From assembly GCF_924101635.2 (NCBI RefSeq), contig NZ_CAKMAA020000006.1, positions 62,001 to 126,000 on the forward strand: a DNA stretch of 64,000 nt. The letters are read 5' to 3'. Positions 9,301-17,128 of this stretch are shown one piece after another. The stretch's first letter is position 1. Every line of letters starts with the position of its first letter. Source of the DNA: Candidatus Nitrotoga sp. HW29. GTDB taxonomy: Bacteria; Pseudomonadota; Gammaproteobacteria; Burkholderiales; Gallionellaceae. The notes under the pieces are model-generated. The model was not told where the DNA came from. It searched no databases and worked only from the letters and a program-made list of their open reading frames with translations. Made by a program: the position numbers and the translations under genes.

Positions 9301-9782
9301 ACTTTAACACCGCCGCTCGCCGTGCATGCTCCAGACGCATTAGGACTGCTGGAGTTAGGAATTTTAAATTTCTTATGAGTCGCGCTATCTCTTGCGCCTG
9401 TCCAGGCTGGATCATAAGTGGCAGGGTCAAAGCTGGCATCGTAAGGGCTTTGATTCAGCCACATATGCGTCACACTACTTTGTTGGTATGCCATTAAACC
9501 CATATTGATCCGACCGGTGTAATTTGTTATCAGTTTCCTGGCTGCCGTACGTGCGATCTCTGATTTACTGGTTGAGCTGTTGCTACCCACAGCCAAGCCT
9601 GTGGGGTCTTCATCCATGGCGTTAGAGTTACTGAAAATCAGCAGCACATTGGCTTTTGTCGCGGAAAGGACAAACAGGGGGGTTTGACTTATAAGTAATG
9701 CACTATTTGCCACCCCGTAATATCCCACCGAAAAAGTGATTAACAGCGTTAGCGTCAATTGTTTTGGTTTGAAAGCCTTCAT
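6393..9782 (-). CDS. pilY1: Type IV pilus tip adhesin/assembly protein PilY1
   Basis: 1129 aa from the ATG at 9782, which has AAAGGAG 8 bp upstream; a GTG three codons earlier overlaps that site. It has a signal peptide, then a von Willebrand A-like N-terminal region. The metal site appears degenerate: LIFSNSNAM replaces the usual DxSxS. A Neisseria PilC-type beta-propeller forms the C-terminal half, with calcium loops such as DSDGDGMVD (about residue 875) and FDGNKDGV (about 1060). PilY1 primes pilus assembly with the minor pilins, sits at the tip and mediates adhesion and surface sensing. It lies between pilX and pilE, as in Pseudomonas, but is preceded by a 415-bp gap. Confidence 0.93.
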   Translation of the reverse strand: MKAFKPKQLTLTLLITFSVGYYGVANSALLISQTPLFVLSATKANVLLIFSNSNAMDEDPTGLAVGSNSSTSKSEIARTAARKLITNYTGRINMGLMAYQQSSVTHMWLNQSPYDASFDPATYDPAWTGARDSATHKKFKIPNSSSPNASGACTASGGVKVDCVYYNVNLPYYTTTPQGNSFCYSSSVGATTPTFPGDHTNYACYRTKTGISNAAPGVPGAGYGTLLFNGTFGPTESDFAQNIDDFGRRLASADLGPTWYANGSPGLGYLHIPIVSLDTVQAGKLNAKLATSVVPTRTSGGIWNDNPTAISGGNTPTNPNAPLINAGLSPLTGTFRTAKDYFNGATTNFGSSQGGAQAAPIAACGHDFAVLLTNGLPSRTASGGAVTYDTGQPFSASEVVNAVTAVTNLNSGTRPVETYVIGFALPEFTNNYFISNPPNPLNQMAVAGGTGFAFFASDLDSLDATFSTIFTDILAKSGSAAAVATNTANLQIDNYIFQAKFQTADWSGQLVSLRLNTSSGTVTLTEKWNAAPKLDAMAPASRIILTKGAADGVSFEWANLTFGSLTSQQTLLNTNNLGVNDELGSARLNYLRGDATNEGTSSGQFRVRNASSESGSVLGDIVNSGPLYVGAPKAGYSDVDYPGYAAFRARYLNRKPVVYVGANDGMLHGFDAQLDSSGNPVSTGGNEVIAYVPSKMFGSLSQLTAQTYNQNHRYMVDGTPMSADVYLPSLTGSSVDKWRTVLIGNMNSGGKGYFALDITNPNLPSLSAPTFSAGNAADLLLWEFTDADDTDMGYAYNLPPQDSGNSQAKQIVKLQNGNWAAIVGNGYNSTNGKAALYLLNIEKGIDGSWVTSGDYFKVVADGGPDNGLSTPVPYDSDGDGMVDVAYAGDLLGNMWRFDISTPSTPVASLLFSSGTTKPITTPPAIFSHPSGGNMVLFGTGKYLELTDNTSTATQTIYGIRDSSSGTVLASTLEVRTLLDPLGKRTISGAIIDWATQKGWRLDLPASGERLTGVPKLENDKFFFNTLIPSTVACDSGGTGWLMAVDSLTGAQPSLLVFDGNKDGVFNSTDAGIGGIKIGAAIGGTTFIKGAVGSSVGLGIASLTNGILSTSNINFGSLSGGRINWREILQ

Positions 9783-10197
9783 AAAATGCACTCCTTTGAA
9801 TGAGTTGTTAAGCGCGTCTCTGAAAATTCAAATTTCCAAACAAGACAAGGTACGAGGAAAATTTTTAGCGCTATGTACGATTGATATGTAATTGATACTT
9901 TTTAAAGTAATGCTATATTGTGACTAAGTGGGGTAAGCAGGCAAATCGCAAAGTGGTTACTCGAAAAATTGGATTTTTAGGAGTGTCCTTGGCAATAATT
10001 TATATAGCTACCCAAGCTTGTTCCGTAATTTTTAGCCACATCCAGTAATCTAGAATAGGATCATTAGTGCCCTGATACACTATCAATGTTGTTCGACATA
10101 TTTTTTCCGGAACCGCGACAAAAGTTGGAATAAGCTTGATGATGTAATGTGGTCGAAAATGGATTTCATGGCTCTACTTTTCGATTAAATAACACTG
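9783..10197. other. Intergenic gap between pilX and pilY1
   Basis: About 415 bp of AT-rich sequence inside the pilus cluster. Apart from the pilY1 ribosome site next to 9790 I see no coding sequence, tRNA or clear hairpin terminator. The gap suggests that pilY1-pilE has its own promoter, but I could not pick out a convincing -35/-10 pair. Confidence 0.5.
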
Positions 10198-10764
10198 CTA
10201 TGACTTGTATACTTCTTGCAACCACACCACCGTATTGGCATTCGCGCCCTGTGCGCGTACGGTAATACGGTAGTAAAAAATAGCTGTACCTGATCCGTTT
10301 TTCTCGATGCCTTCAATGATGTAACGCGGCTGCGCTGAAAGCCCGACAAAACTTGTCGCGCCCGTATTGGTGCCATACGCAACACTGGGGGCAGCCGTCA
10401 TATTGATGACACTCCAGATTGGAGTGGTAGTCCAATTTGTTCCATTAGCATTTCCTGCGGGGCCGTTGTAACACAGGCCAGCGGTACAGGCTGAGTCGAA
10501 GTTGGTCAGTCCGGAAATAACCGGTGTGCGGGTAATGCCTGCACCTCCGCGAATATCACGTTCGGCATCACGTAATGCCATCTCGGCTGCCTGCATGGCT
10601 AGGGAGCGATCTCGCATATTGCCCGACATACGTTCTTCAAGGCCGGACATACGTGCTGTCGTGACAGAAATAAAAGTTAGCACCACTAGGAAAATCAGTC
10701 CGGTAATCAAGGCGACACCATGCTGGCGATTAACGGGGCGAGTATTGCAGCGTTGATTGATCAT
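10198..10764 (-). CDS. pilX: Minor pilin PilX
   Basis: 188 aa from the ATG at 10764, five bases after the pilW stop. Longer readings run into pilW. The N-terminus NRQHGVALITGLIFLVVLTF is the PilX_N form of a prepilin: basic leader, Gly-1, then a hydrophobic helix without the strict FTLIE motif. It is followed by ARMSGLEERMSGNMRDRSLAMQ and AAEMALRDAE, very typical of PilX. Part of the priming complex of PilV, PilW, PilX, PilE, FimT and PilY1 in the inner membrane and pilus tip. Confidence 0.9.
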   Translation of the reverse strand: MINQRCNTRPVNRQHGVALITGLIFLVVLTFISVTTARMSGLEERMSGNMRDRSLAMQAAEMALRDAERDIRGGAGITRTPVISGLTNFDSACTAGLCYNGPAGNANGTNWTTTPIWSVINMTAAPSVAYGTNTGATSFVGLSAQPRYIIEGIEKNGSGTAIFYYRITVRAQGANANTVVWLQEVYKS

Positions 10765-10768
10765 GATT

Positions 10769-11629
10769 TTAAGGCGCAGCAGCAACGCGGTTACGAAGGT
10801 TGTAGGTAGCCACAAAGCTGCGATGCAGGCGCAGATCCCCAGCAGCCGCTGTGGTAAAGCCTGTAGCCGAGGTATCAACCCCTAGTGCACCTGCACAGTT
10901 TAGATATCTTTGCGGAGAGGTGGTCAGACCATTATTGGCCGATCTAATTTGCACACAAACGCGCGCGGTCACGACACTTGGTAACTGTGCTGCAGTGGGT
11001 GCTGCCACATATAAATCAGCTGACCGATAGTTTGGATTTCCGGAAACATCGGTATCATCAATGCCGTACACCACTTGGAGATCTTCGACATTTTCAATCA
11101 GTGGCTGCACGCCTGCAACACTGCCCGTACATCGCAGATTGGTAGCGGTGATGTCAAATGTGTTGGTTACCACAGTGCCTATTGCGGCTTGACCACCGGC
11201 ACAATCACGGGCGATCCACAAACTTGAACTGGTATTGAACTCTTCACTTCCCGCATAAAATTGCACAGTTAGCGTATCCGTAGTGACACCATTGATTCCG
11301 CCGATAGCATCACATATGCCTGGTACATTACATTGCAAAGTAGTTGCTGTTTTGTTGAAATTCATTTCCGCATTCGCGCCTGCCTGACGAATGCTGCGGC
11401 CAAGTATTTCCAGCGCATATCTACCCGCTTCCTGGAGGCGGGCATTGTCTGCTTGAACCCGGTAGGTCTGCTGACTGCCGATGTAAATCGAACCAATGGC
11501 CAGCAGCACAATCATACCCAGCGTAATCGCAATCATGAGTTCAACTAGCGAAAAACCTGTCTGATCCCTAGACATACCAAGTTGAGGCGTTGATTTGTGG
11601 AGCGAAGACAAAAACATGTGGTTTTTCAT
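10769..11629 (-). CDS. pilW: Minor pilin PilW
   Basis: 286 aa. The ATG at 11629 overlaps the pilV stop as ATGA, implying translational coupling. The prepilin site is DQTG|FSLVELMIAITLGM, followed by the long amphipathic helix GSQQTYRVQADNARLQEAG and RYALEILGRSIRQAG, standard PilW features. The C-terminal domain contains several cysteines, presumably disulfide-bonded in the periplasm. The rest of the protein matches the usual PilW length. Confidence 0.9.
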   Translation of the reverse strand: MKNHMFLSSLHKSTPQLGMSRDQTGFSLVELMIAITLGMIVLLAIGSIYIGSQQTYRVQADNARLQEAGRYALEILGRSIRQAGANAEMNFNKTATTLQCNVPGICDAIGGINGVTTDTLTVQFYAGSEEFNTSSSLWIARDCAGGQAAIGTVVTNTFDITATNLRCTGSVAGVQPLIENVEDLQVVYGIDDTDVSGNPNYRSADLYVAAPTAAQLPSVVTARVCVQIRSANNGLTTSPQRYLNCAGALGVDTSATGFTTAAAGDLRLHRSFVATYNLRNRVAAAP

Positions 11630-12150
11630 GGGGTCATGCTCGTCATAAAGCAACGTAAGTTGGCTGGTGACCCTAGCGGACAGTCCCCTCCCGCACCTTT
11701 TTCAGTCCACATAACGGTGATGTTGAATACCCAGTTGCCTGTGGCGGCGGTACACCCAGCAGCAGCAGGGCCATCTGCACACACGACGGTTCCATTGCCG
11801 TTAGGCAACAAGGTTGCATTGGCTGTGTTCCACTGACGATGGTCGAAAATGGCCATATTTTCAGGGGTGCAGGACGTAGCGAAGCAGTCTGGATTTCCAA
11901 CCGGAAGGCCCGCCGTCAAATTGTTGTAACTATAACCATGAAGCGAACCGGCGCCAGCCAGATTGGCGCGCAATCGATCGGCAATATCGTACGCTTGTTG
12001 GGTGGCAATGCCGCGATAGTAGGCCGTCTGATTGTTGTTCAGACTGGCGGCTTGCAATCCAGCTAACCCGAGTAAGCCAAGTGAAAGCACCACGATTGCC
12101 ACAAGGATCTCGAGCAGGGTGAAGCCGGATTGTGTTTTGGTCAGGGGCAT
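11626..12150 (-). CDS. pilV: Minor pilin PilV
   Basis: 174 aa from the ATG at 12150, which lies inside the last codons of fimT (10-bp overlap). Longer starts would extend deeper into fimT. The leader MPLTKTQSG is cut before FTLLEILVAIVVLSLGLLGL, and the helix continues with AGLQAASLNNNQTAYYRGIA and TQQAYDIADRLRAN, the PilV hallmark. Cysteines toward the C-terminus suggest disulfides. Second gene of the minor pilin operon. Confidence 0.9.
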   Translation of the reverse strand: MPLTKTQSGFTLLEILVAIVVLSLGLLGLAGLQAASLNNNQTAYYRGIATQQAYDIADRLRANLAGAGSLHGYSYNNLTAGLPVGNPDCFATSCTPENMAIFDHRQWNTANATLLPNGNGTVVCADGPAAAGCTAATGNWVFNITVMWTEKGAGGDCPLGSPANLRCFMTSMTP

Positions 12151-12701
12151 GCTGTGGTTCCTGTGCTGGTAGATACCCGACCTTGCAAACTCACAGTAAT
12201 GGCCCGTCCACTTGTTGTACCACGACTGTCGCAAAGACGAAAAGTGTCAGCGTTGCCGGAAAAACCGGAGCTTTGATATGTCACACGTTGCATCCCCGCC
12301 GTGCGTAGCGTATTGCCATTTTCCAACGCCTGCCGCACTTTTAGCACCATTTCACCTGCATCTGCCACTGCATTGTTATTGGGATTTACAAATACCAACC
12401 AGCCAGTATCCCAATTGACTACAGTTGCACCCGAACAGGTAGTGTTGTCCAAACGGCTACATACTGAAACCCGAACACCGCGCTTGATGGCTTCACTTCT
12501 GGCGTAGTTGAGGGAAGTAACCAAGTCATTTGTTTGCCCGACCAGGCGACTATTTTGTACAAACGTAATGAAGTTGGGCACAGCAATTGACAGCAAAATC
12601 GCCAAGATGACGATCGTGACCAGCAATTCGACCAGCGTGAATCCTGTTTGTCCACGCACTGTGCCGACTTTTGGGTTACCTAATAATGGGGAGGGGGCCA
12701 T
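12141..12701 (-). CDS. fimT: GspH/FimT family minor pilin
   Basis: 186 aa. Prepilin signal RGQTG|FTLVELLVTIVILAILLSIA, followed by VPNFITFVQNSRLVGQTND and LVTSLNYARSEAIKRG, the GspH/FimT/FimU consensus. The C-terminal part (SLQGRVS) matches the GspH domain. As first gene of the cluster it corresponds to FimU/FimT of Pseudomonas and should initiate the minor pilin complex. No strong ribosome site is visible at the ATG. Confidence 0.88.
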   Translation of the reverse strand: MAPSPLLGNPKVGTVRGQTGFTLVELLVTIVILAILLSIAVPNFITFVQNSRLVGQTNDLVTSLNYARSEAIKRGVRVSVCSRLDNTTCSGATVVNWDTGWLVFVNPNNNAVADAGEMVLKVRQALENGNTLRTAGMQRVTYQSSGFSGNADTFRLCDSRGTTSGRAITVSLQGRVSTSTGTTACP

Positions 12702-13577
12702 AGCTCATTCTATCGATAAGCTTGGAATAAATACTACTTCGCTCCGACCAATGGTCATCTTGCCAGAATATACGGACAGATCATTGGGCTTACTCTAATC
12801 TAGCTCTCCACATACTTGTTATTGGCATTGATATCGTTAACTTTAATACTGAGGTAAATTGAAAAAAGTGGATACGAACGTTTGGCGGATTCAAGTTCGA
12901 AGTGCAACAACTGATGCTAGTATGGTGGCTTCGATATTCCGCCGAGAAAATTGTTACGATAATGCGCCAATGGGAAGCTTTGGGGGCTACTTAAAAATGA
13001 ACTGGTACATCATCGACGTTTTCAAATTCGAGTAGATGCCATTTAAGTCATCACAGAGTATATTGAGACATTTAAAGCGGCAATGTAAACAGGCTCGACT
13101 GGGCTATTTATCATCAGTTGCATTTAACGTCAGTTCTACGAAAAAGCATTGGCTGCATGAATGCATTCGTATCCATTATTGACAACCGTCCTCAGTTTTG
13201 GATATTTGTCTTTTGTCGCATTTGAGCGCCAATTCTATGAAAATAGGTTGGTGGTATGAATCTGTTAGTGTTGATTATTGACAATCGATCTCGCTAGATT
13301 CTGTCTCTGATAGGGCAGGTAAAATTTCTGAGGAGAATTTTTTGTAAATCGTTGGTTACTATTTCTTAAACAAATTTACGGAATTTTGTTCACCTATGCA
13401 ATGTGTACGCGCGCGTAGATGATTTCGCAGCAGGTAATAGAAATAGCTCGATGATTTTTATTTTGTGAGTGCGTGGAAAAAGATGCTGTGCAGTCCGGAA
13501 AATGCTACGCCAAGTTTACATACAGAAGAAGCCGCTTGTTGTAAATAAGACCTTCGTCTCTGCAAACCAATGGATGT
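12702..13577. other. Gene-poor region between pilus operon and island
   Basis: About 870 bp with no credible gene on either strand. It should contain the promoter of the minus-strand pilus operon at its left end. The right half holds a degenerate tandem repeat (13117-13292). The segment ends at the truncated tRNA-Thr copy that marks the island boundary. It is probably remnant DNA accumulated beside the integration site. Confidence 0.5.
13117..13292. repeat. Two imperfect tandem copies, about 98-bp period
   Basis: Copy A (13117-13193) and copy B (13215-13292) align over about 77 bp with one indel. Shared blocks are GCATTT, TTCTA-GAAAA, TTGG, ATGAAT and ATTATTGACAA. Each copy contains an ATG followed by a short frame reading MN-x-x-V-x-IIDNR, so the repeat could be a duplicated small gene fragment. 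No ribosome site precedes either ATG. Confidence 0.5.
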
Positions 13578-13622
13578 TGGTGCCGCTTGTTGGATTCGAA
13601 CTGACAACCTACCGCTTACAAG
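13578..13622. repeat. Left attachment repeat, tRNA-Thr 3' fragment
   Basis: Identical except for two substitutions to 20470-20514, the 3' part of tRNA-Thr from the anticodon arm through the CCA end. Identity stops abruptly after TTACAAG, so this copy lacks the 5' half and cannot be a functional tRNA. It marks one end of the island. Confidence 0.88.
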
Positions 13623-13752
13623 TCTGAAAAATTATATATTTTTCTGTGTTGATTGCCATTCCTAAAATACAACTATATTGTATAAAACAACAAGTTATTA
13701 ATAACTCATTATTTATTTGTGTTGATAGATATTCCGCTATTTTGATACAATT

Positions 13753-13771
13753 TGCCTACACAGTGCCTACA
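13753..13771. promoter_or_regulatory. Paired TGCCTACA repeats at the integrase start, possible arm-type sites
   Basis: TGCCTACA occurs twice (13753-13760 and 13764-13771), 11 bp apart, just ahead of the integrase ATG. It occurs once more at 20404-20411 near the other island end. Short direct repeats near both att sites are the usual form of integrase or excisionase arm sites. That role is an inference. Confidence 0.4.
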
Positions 13772-13787
13772 CGGAAAGGTGGGCGAT

Positions 13788-15134
13788 ATGAAACGGGAAA
13801 ACTTCACAGCGGCACGGGTTACAGGGTTCCAGTGCGCACCCAACAAAAAACAAAGCATTTTCTGGGATGGAAAAACGCCAGGGTTAGGGTTGCGCGTAAC
13901 CGCTGCTGGTTCCAAAGCATTCATATTTGAAACCCGCCTAAACGGGCAAACCATCCGTATGACCATAGGCGACCCGCGCAACTGGACTATAGGGGATGCA
14001 CAAGCCGAAGCATCACGCCTTAAGGTGATGACTGACCAAGGCATAGACCCGCGCCAAGTGATAGCCGATGCAATCGCCGCCAAGGAAACCAAAGCCGCAG
14101 CGTTGGTGATGCAGGATGCCCGCGAATCTGTAACAGTAGCCGAAGCATGGCAAGCCTATGTTACCGAACGTAGCGCCGCCAAGATAGACGGGAAGCCCGT
14201 ATGGGGCGAAAAACACAAAGCGCACCATGCCTATTTTGTGCAAGCTGGTGGTGTAAAGCGTAAACGTGGAACCCGCCCCGGCGAATCGAAAAAAACCCGC
14301 CCCGGTGTATTGGTTCCACTCATGAAACTGCGCCTTTCCGCGCTTGATGCTGACGTGATGGCCGCCTGGTTAGACAAGGAAACCAAGCAAGCCCCCACAA
14401 CTGCCGCCCAAGCGTTCCGCGCCTTTCGTGCCTTCCTGACATGGTGCGCCAAACATAAAACCTACAGCGCCGCCGTTCAAGCTGGCACGTGTCAGTCCGA
14501 TGACGTGAAAAATAGAGTGCCTTCACCCAAAATAAAAAAGGATGACAGCCTACGCAAAGCGCAAATCAAGCCGTGGTTTGAAGCGGTGAGAAAAATTGGC
14601 AATCCAGTAATCGCGGTCTATCTGCAAGGCTTGCTATTGACCGGCGCAAGGCGTAACGAATTGGCCACGCTGCGATGGCATGATGTAGATTTTCAGTGGA
14701 AGAGTTTAACCATACGCGACAAGGTGGAAGGAGAGCGCACAATTCCGCTAACCCCCTATCTGGAACATTTAATCGCCGCCCTACCCCGGCGCAATGAGTT
14801 TGTTTTCAGTAGCCAGACTGCTGCATCGGGAAGGGTTGAAGAACCGCGCATTCAACACGTCAAGGCACTAAAAGCCGCCGCGCTTCCCGCGCTTTCCCTG
14901 CATGGTTTGCGCCGTTCCTTTGGCACGCTGTCTGAATGGGTGGAAGTGCCCGCCGGAATTGTTGCTCAGATAATGGGACATAAACCAAGCGCGATTGCTG
15001 AAAAGCATTACATACAAAGAGAACTCGACTTGTTGCACCTGTGGCACGTCAAAATTGAAACTTGGATATTAGAACAAGCCGGGGTTAAGTTTGATGCAAC
15101 ACAGGCAAAGCCGGGGTTACATGCGGTCAAATAA
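13788..15134 (+). CDS. Tyrosine recombinase integrase (P4/CP4-57 type)
   Basis: 448 aa from the ATG at 13788, chosen for AAAGGTGGG upstream; an in-frame TTG at 13752 lies in the repeats. The N-terminal DUF4102-like domain includes FWDGKTPGLGLRVTAAGSKA and FIFETRLNGQTIRMTIG. A core-binding SAM-like domain follows. The catalytic domain has Arg288 (TGARRNEL), His372 and Arg375 (HGLRRSF), His398 (MGHKP) and the nucleophile Tyr408 (KHYIQ), so the active site is complete. It sits beside the truncated tRNA-Thr repeat and should catalyse site-specific integration there. Confidence 0.93.
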   Translation: MKRENFTAARVTGFQCAPNKKQSIFWDGKTPGLGLRVTAAGSKAFIFETRLNGQTIRMTIGDPRNWTIGDAQAEASRLKVMTDQGIDPRQVIADAIAAKETKAAALVMQDARESVTVAEAWQAYVTERSAAKIDGKPVWGEKHKAHHAYFVQAGGVKRKRGTRPGESKKTRPGVLVPLMKLRLSALDADVMAAWLDKETKQAPTTAAQAFRAFRAFLTWCAKHKTYSAAVQAGTCQSDDVKNRVPSPKIKKDDSLRKAQIKPWFEAVRKIGNPVIAVYLQGLLLTGARRNELATLRWHDVDFQWKSLTIRDKVEGERTIPLTPYLEHLIAALPRRNEFVFSSQTAASGRVEEPRIQHVKALKAAALPALSLHGLRRSFGTLSEWVEVPAGIVAQIMGHKPSAIAEKHYIQRELDLLHLWHVKIETWILEQAGVKFDATQAKPGLHAVK

Positions 15135-15136
15135 CA

Positions 15137-15164
15137 TTGACACAGTATTATTAAATAGTATCAT
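15137..15164 (+). promoter_or_regulatory. Predicted sigma70 promoter of hicAB
   Basis: TTGACA (15137-15142), a 16-bp spacer and TATCAT (15159-15164). The -10 ends only 6 bp before the hicA ATG, so transcription would begin about at the start codon. The AT-rich spacer with partial dyad symmetry is where a HicB operator would be expected. Confidence 0.55.
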
Positions 15165-15170
15165 TCTGCC

Positions 15171-15425
15171 ATGAAGCGCAAACACCAGAAAACGCTTGAA
15201 CTGATATTTCACCGCCCCATTAGCGCAAATATCCAGTGGCGAGAGATTGAGGCGTTATTGGTTGAACTGGGGGCGGAAATCAGCGAACGCGAAGGCTCGC
15301 GCGTGTTGGTACGGCTGTTTGGGGAAAGGCGCGTATTCCACCGCCCGCACCCTACACCAAACACTGACAAAGGCGCGGTTGAGAGTGTGCGTAAGTGGTT
15401 AGATGACAATGGAGTAAGGCCATGA
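15171..15425 (+). CDS. hicA: HicA-type toxin, putative mRNA interferase
   Basis: 84 aa. The HicA double-stranded-RNA-binding-like fold is indicated by WREIEALLVELGAEI, GSRVLVRLFGERRVFHRPHP and the C-terminal AVESVRKWLDDNGV. The catalytic His of the GSH motif in E. coli-type HicA is replaced by Arg, as I recall from this HicA branch, while His residues remain in FHRPHP. The start has no ribosome site and lies almost at the predicted transcription start. The stop overlaps hicB as ATGA, the standard toxin-first order of hicAB. Probably stabilises the island. Confidence 0.85.
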   Translation: MKRKHQKTLELIFHRPISANIQWREIEALLVELGAEISEREGSRVLVRLFGERRVFHRPHPTPNTDKGAVESVRKWLDDNGVRP

Positions 15426-15757
15426 AAAACGTGATAACGATAGAAGGGTATCAGGCTGTGGTTTCCTATGACCCAGCATTGGAAATGTTCAGGGGTGAGT
15501 TTGTCGGGCTGAACGGCGGGGCAGATTTTTACGCCAAAGACACCGATGGATTAAAACGTGAGGGCGCTATCTCTCTCAAGGTATTTCTGGATGCCTGTGT
15601 CGAAGATGGCGTAGAACCGCACAAGACCTACTCAGGCAAGTTTGTTTTGCGACTTGACCCCAAGACACACGAAGCGGCAACCGTTGCGGCTTTAGCTGAT
15701 GGCAAGAGCCTGAACCAGTGGGCTGCTGAAACAATCCGGGAAGCTGCATCGGCATAA
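15422..15757 (+). CDS. hicB: HicB-type antitoxin
   Basis: 111 aa. The N-terminal degenerate RNase H-like HicB domain (YQAVVSYDPALEMFRGEFVG, GAISLKVFLDAC) is followed by a C-terminal ribbon-helix-helix segment (GKFVLRLDPKTHEAATVAAL, SLNQWAAETIREA). HicB binds and neutralises HicA and represses the operon through the RHH domain. Translationally coupled to hicA by a 4-bp overlap. Confidence 0.9.
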   Translation: MKNVITIEGYQAVVSYDPALEMFRGEFVGLNGGADFYAKDTDGLKREGAISLKVFLDACVEDGVEPHKTYSGKFVLRLDPKTHEAATVAALADGKSLNQWAAETIREAASA

Positions 15758-15833
15758 CGATTAAGCCACGCCTAGGGTAGCTCCCGAACTGCTGGAACCT
15801 TTTCTTGAAGGGGGGCATTTGGAAGGAAGCGAT

Positions 15834-15914
15834 ATGAACGAACCTCTAACCTGGAACACTAGCTCGAATCCGTGGAACAGACATTGCCAAGTGATGATTG
15901 CGAACCCGTATTAG
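15834..15914 (+). CDS. Possible 26-residue peptide ahead of the 256-aa gene
   Basis: Begins at an ATG with GGAAGGAAGC directly upstream and ends at a TAG 35 bp before the next start. The peptide is MNEPLTWNTSSNPWNRHCQV plus 6 residues, without membrane or regulatory motifs. The good ribosome site is the only support. It may be a short leader that couples translation to the following gene. Confidence 0.35.
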   Translation: MNEPLTWNTSSNPWNRHCQVMIANPY

Positions 15915-15949
15915 ACTCCCCGCTTACTGACACCGGAAGGGGTGCGAAC

Positions 15950-16720
15950 ATGAAGAACGCAAAAGACTATATAGAAGAAACAAGCCCGAACACCCAAAAG
16001 ATAACGAGCTTTGCATACTGGCTAACGTCCGAGGGGTTGGATAATCCAATTGGTGCCGCACTGTTGCGAAAACATATCACAACTGCAACCGATGAAAAAT
16101 TTAAGCAAATGTATGACGGTGCGACAAAAGCCAAAGCCACCCTGCACCTTGAACAGTGGGAGCTTTGTTATATGGGGCGCTGGGGCACCCCCGAACTGGC
16201 CAAGGCTATCGTTTTATCTGATGCTGGACGTAATGAAGCATTAGCCTTGCGAGCCATTAGCATGGCACAAAACACGGGTGAGCTGCCGGAAGTATTCGCC
16301 CCAATGGAGGGCATACGATGGGCAATGGCAAGGGGATATTTGATTAATAGGAATATCTGCACATGGTGTGGAGTCGCCCCCGGCACTTACGGCCACCCAA
16401 GCAATTCGCTTTCAACTGCTGGTGCACACCACGAAGGTGGAAGCCGGGACAGTCACAACGCTGCACCTGCCGCCGCGAAGATAGAAACAAGGGTCGGAAC
16501 AAATAAAAAAGTTTGGGACGATGCAAGGTTGCAGGCGCTGTGGGAAGAAAGCATCCTGCCCGGCGTAACACAAAAAAGTCTAGGTGATAAATATAGCATT
16601 TCACGCCAGCGCATTGCTGCTCTGATAAAAACAGCAAAGAACAAATTCAGCACAAACAATTCATGGCTAAATGCATCTTTAACATCACAAATTCGAACCA
16701 TAAAGGGTAAACGTTACTGA
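15950..16720 (+). CDS. Island protein of unknown function with C-terminal HTH
   Basis: 256 aa from the ATG at 15950, preceded by GGAAGGGG; an upstream GTG at 15872 has no such site. I do not recognise a family for the main body, which is helical and soluble, with MYDGATKAKATLHLEQWELC and a region rich in small residues near 170-190. A short cysteine motif (CTWC) lies mid-protein. The C-terminus GVTQKSLGDKYSISRQRIAA looks like a helix-turn-helix, so DNA binding is plausible. Position suggests a regulator or accessory replication factor. Confidence 0.7.
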   Translation: MKNAKDYIEETSPNTQKITSFAYWLTSEGLDNPIGAALLRKHITTATDEKFKQMYDGATKAKATLHLEQWELCYMGRWGTPELAKAIVLSDAGRNEALALRAISMAQNTGELPEVFAPMEGIRWAMARGYLINRNICTWCGVAPGTYGHPSNSLSTAGAHHEGGSRDSHNAAPAAAKIETRVGTNKKVWDDARLQALWEESILPGVTQKSLGDKYSISRQRIAALIKTAKNKFSTNNSWLNASLTSQIRTIKGKRY

Positions 16721-16867
16721 ATCGCTGTTGCATTGCGCCGTTGCACAACCGCCCCTGAAACCCTTGCCAGCTATGGCGCTGGCTGTTGCGCTGACGTTGC
16801 GCAATAGTTGCACTCCATACATTTCGAATCATCTTAAACACGCAGCAATGCGGAAAGGTGGTTCAAC

Positions 16868-17128
16868 ATGGAATCAATCGCAAATCAATCGTACGCATTA
16901 TCCGCAACATCCGCCACGCATAACCTGCCGGTATTCCCGCCGCTGGAGCAAGTAACCCGCCCCACGGTTCCAACAAATCAAGCCGCTTATTACCTGAATA
17001 GACAGCCGCAAACCTTGCGCGCTTGGGCGTGCCTTGAAAATGGCGCACTTCGACCGCATCGCATTTGTGGCCGCCTTGCCTGGAAAGTTAGCGACATAAA
17101 ATTGCTGCTAAATGGGGAGGCCACATAA
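16868..17128 (+). CDS. Probable AlpA/excisionase-like HTH protein
   Basis: 86 aa with an AAAGGTGG ribosome site. After a flexible N-terminal 30 residues comes a winged HTH of MerR/Xis/AlpA type: VPTNQAAYYLNRQPQTLRAW, then GRLAWKVSDIKLLL. In P4-like elements AlpA activates integrase and excision. Here it abuts the next gene directly (stop 17128, ATG 17129), so it belongs to the early operon. Confidence 0.7.
   Translation: MESIANQSYALSATSATHNLPVFPPLEQVTRPTVPTNQAAYYLNRQPQTLRAWACLENGALRPHRICGRLAWKVSDIKLLLNGEAT

Noticed and set aside
12838-12990. Possible end of an IS30-type element in the gap before the island
   Set aside because: The bases around 12890-12910 feel IS-like, but no transposase string or inverted partner could be found.
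13578-13622. tRNA-like sequence as a second functional tRNA-Thr
   Set aside because: Only the 3' 45 nt are present. The 5' acceptor strand and D-arm are missing, so it is an att remnant.
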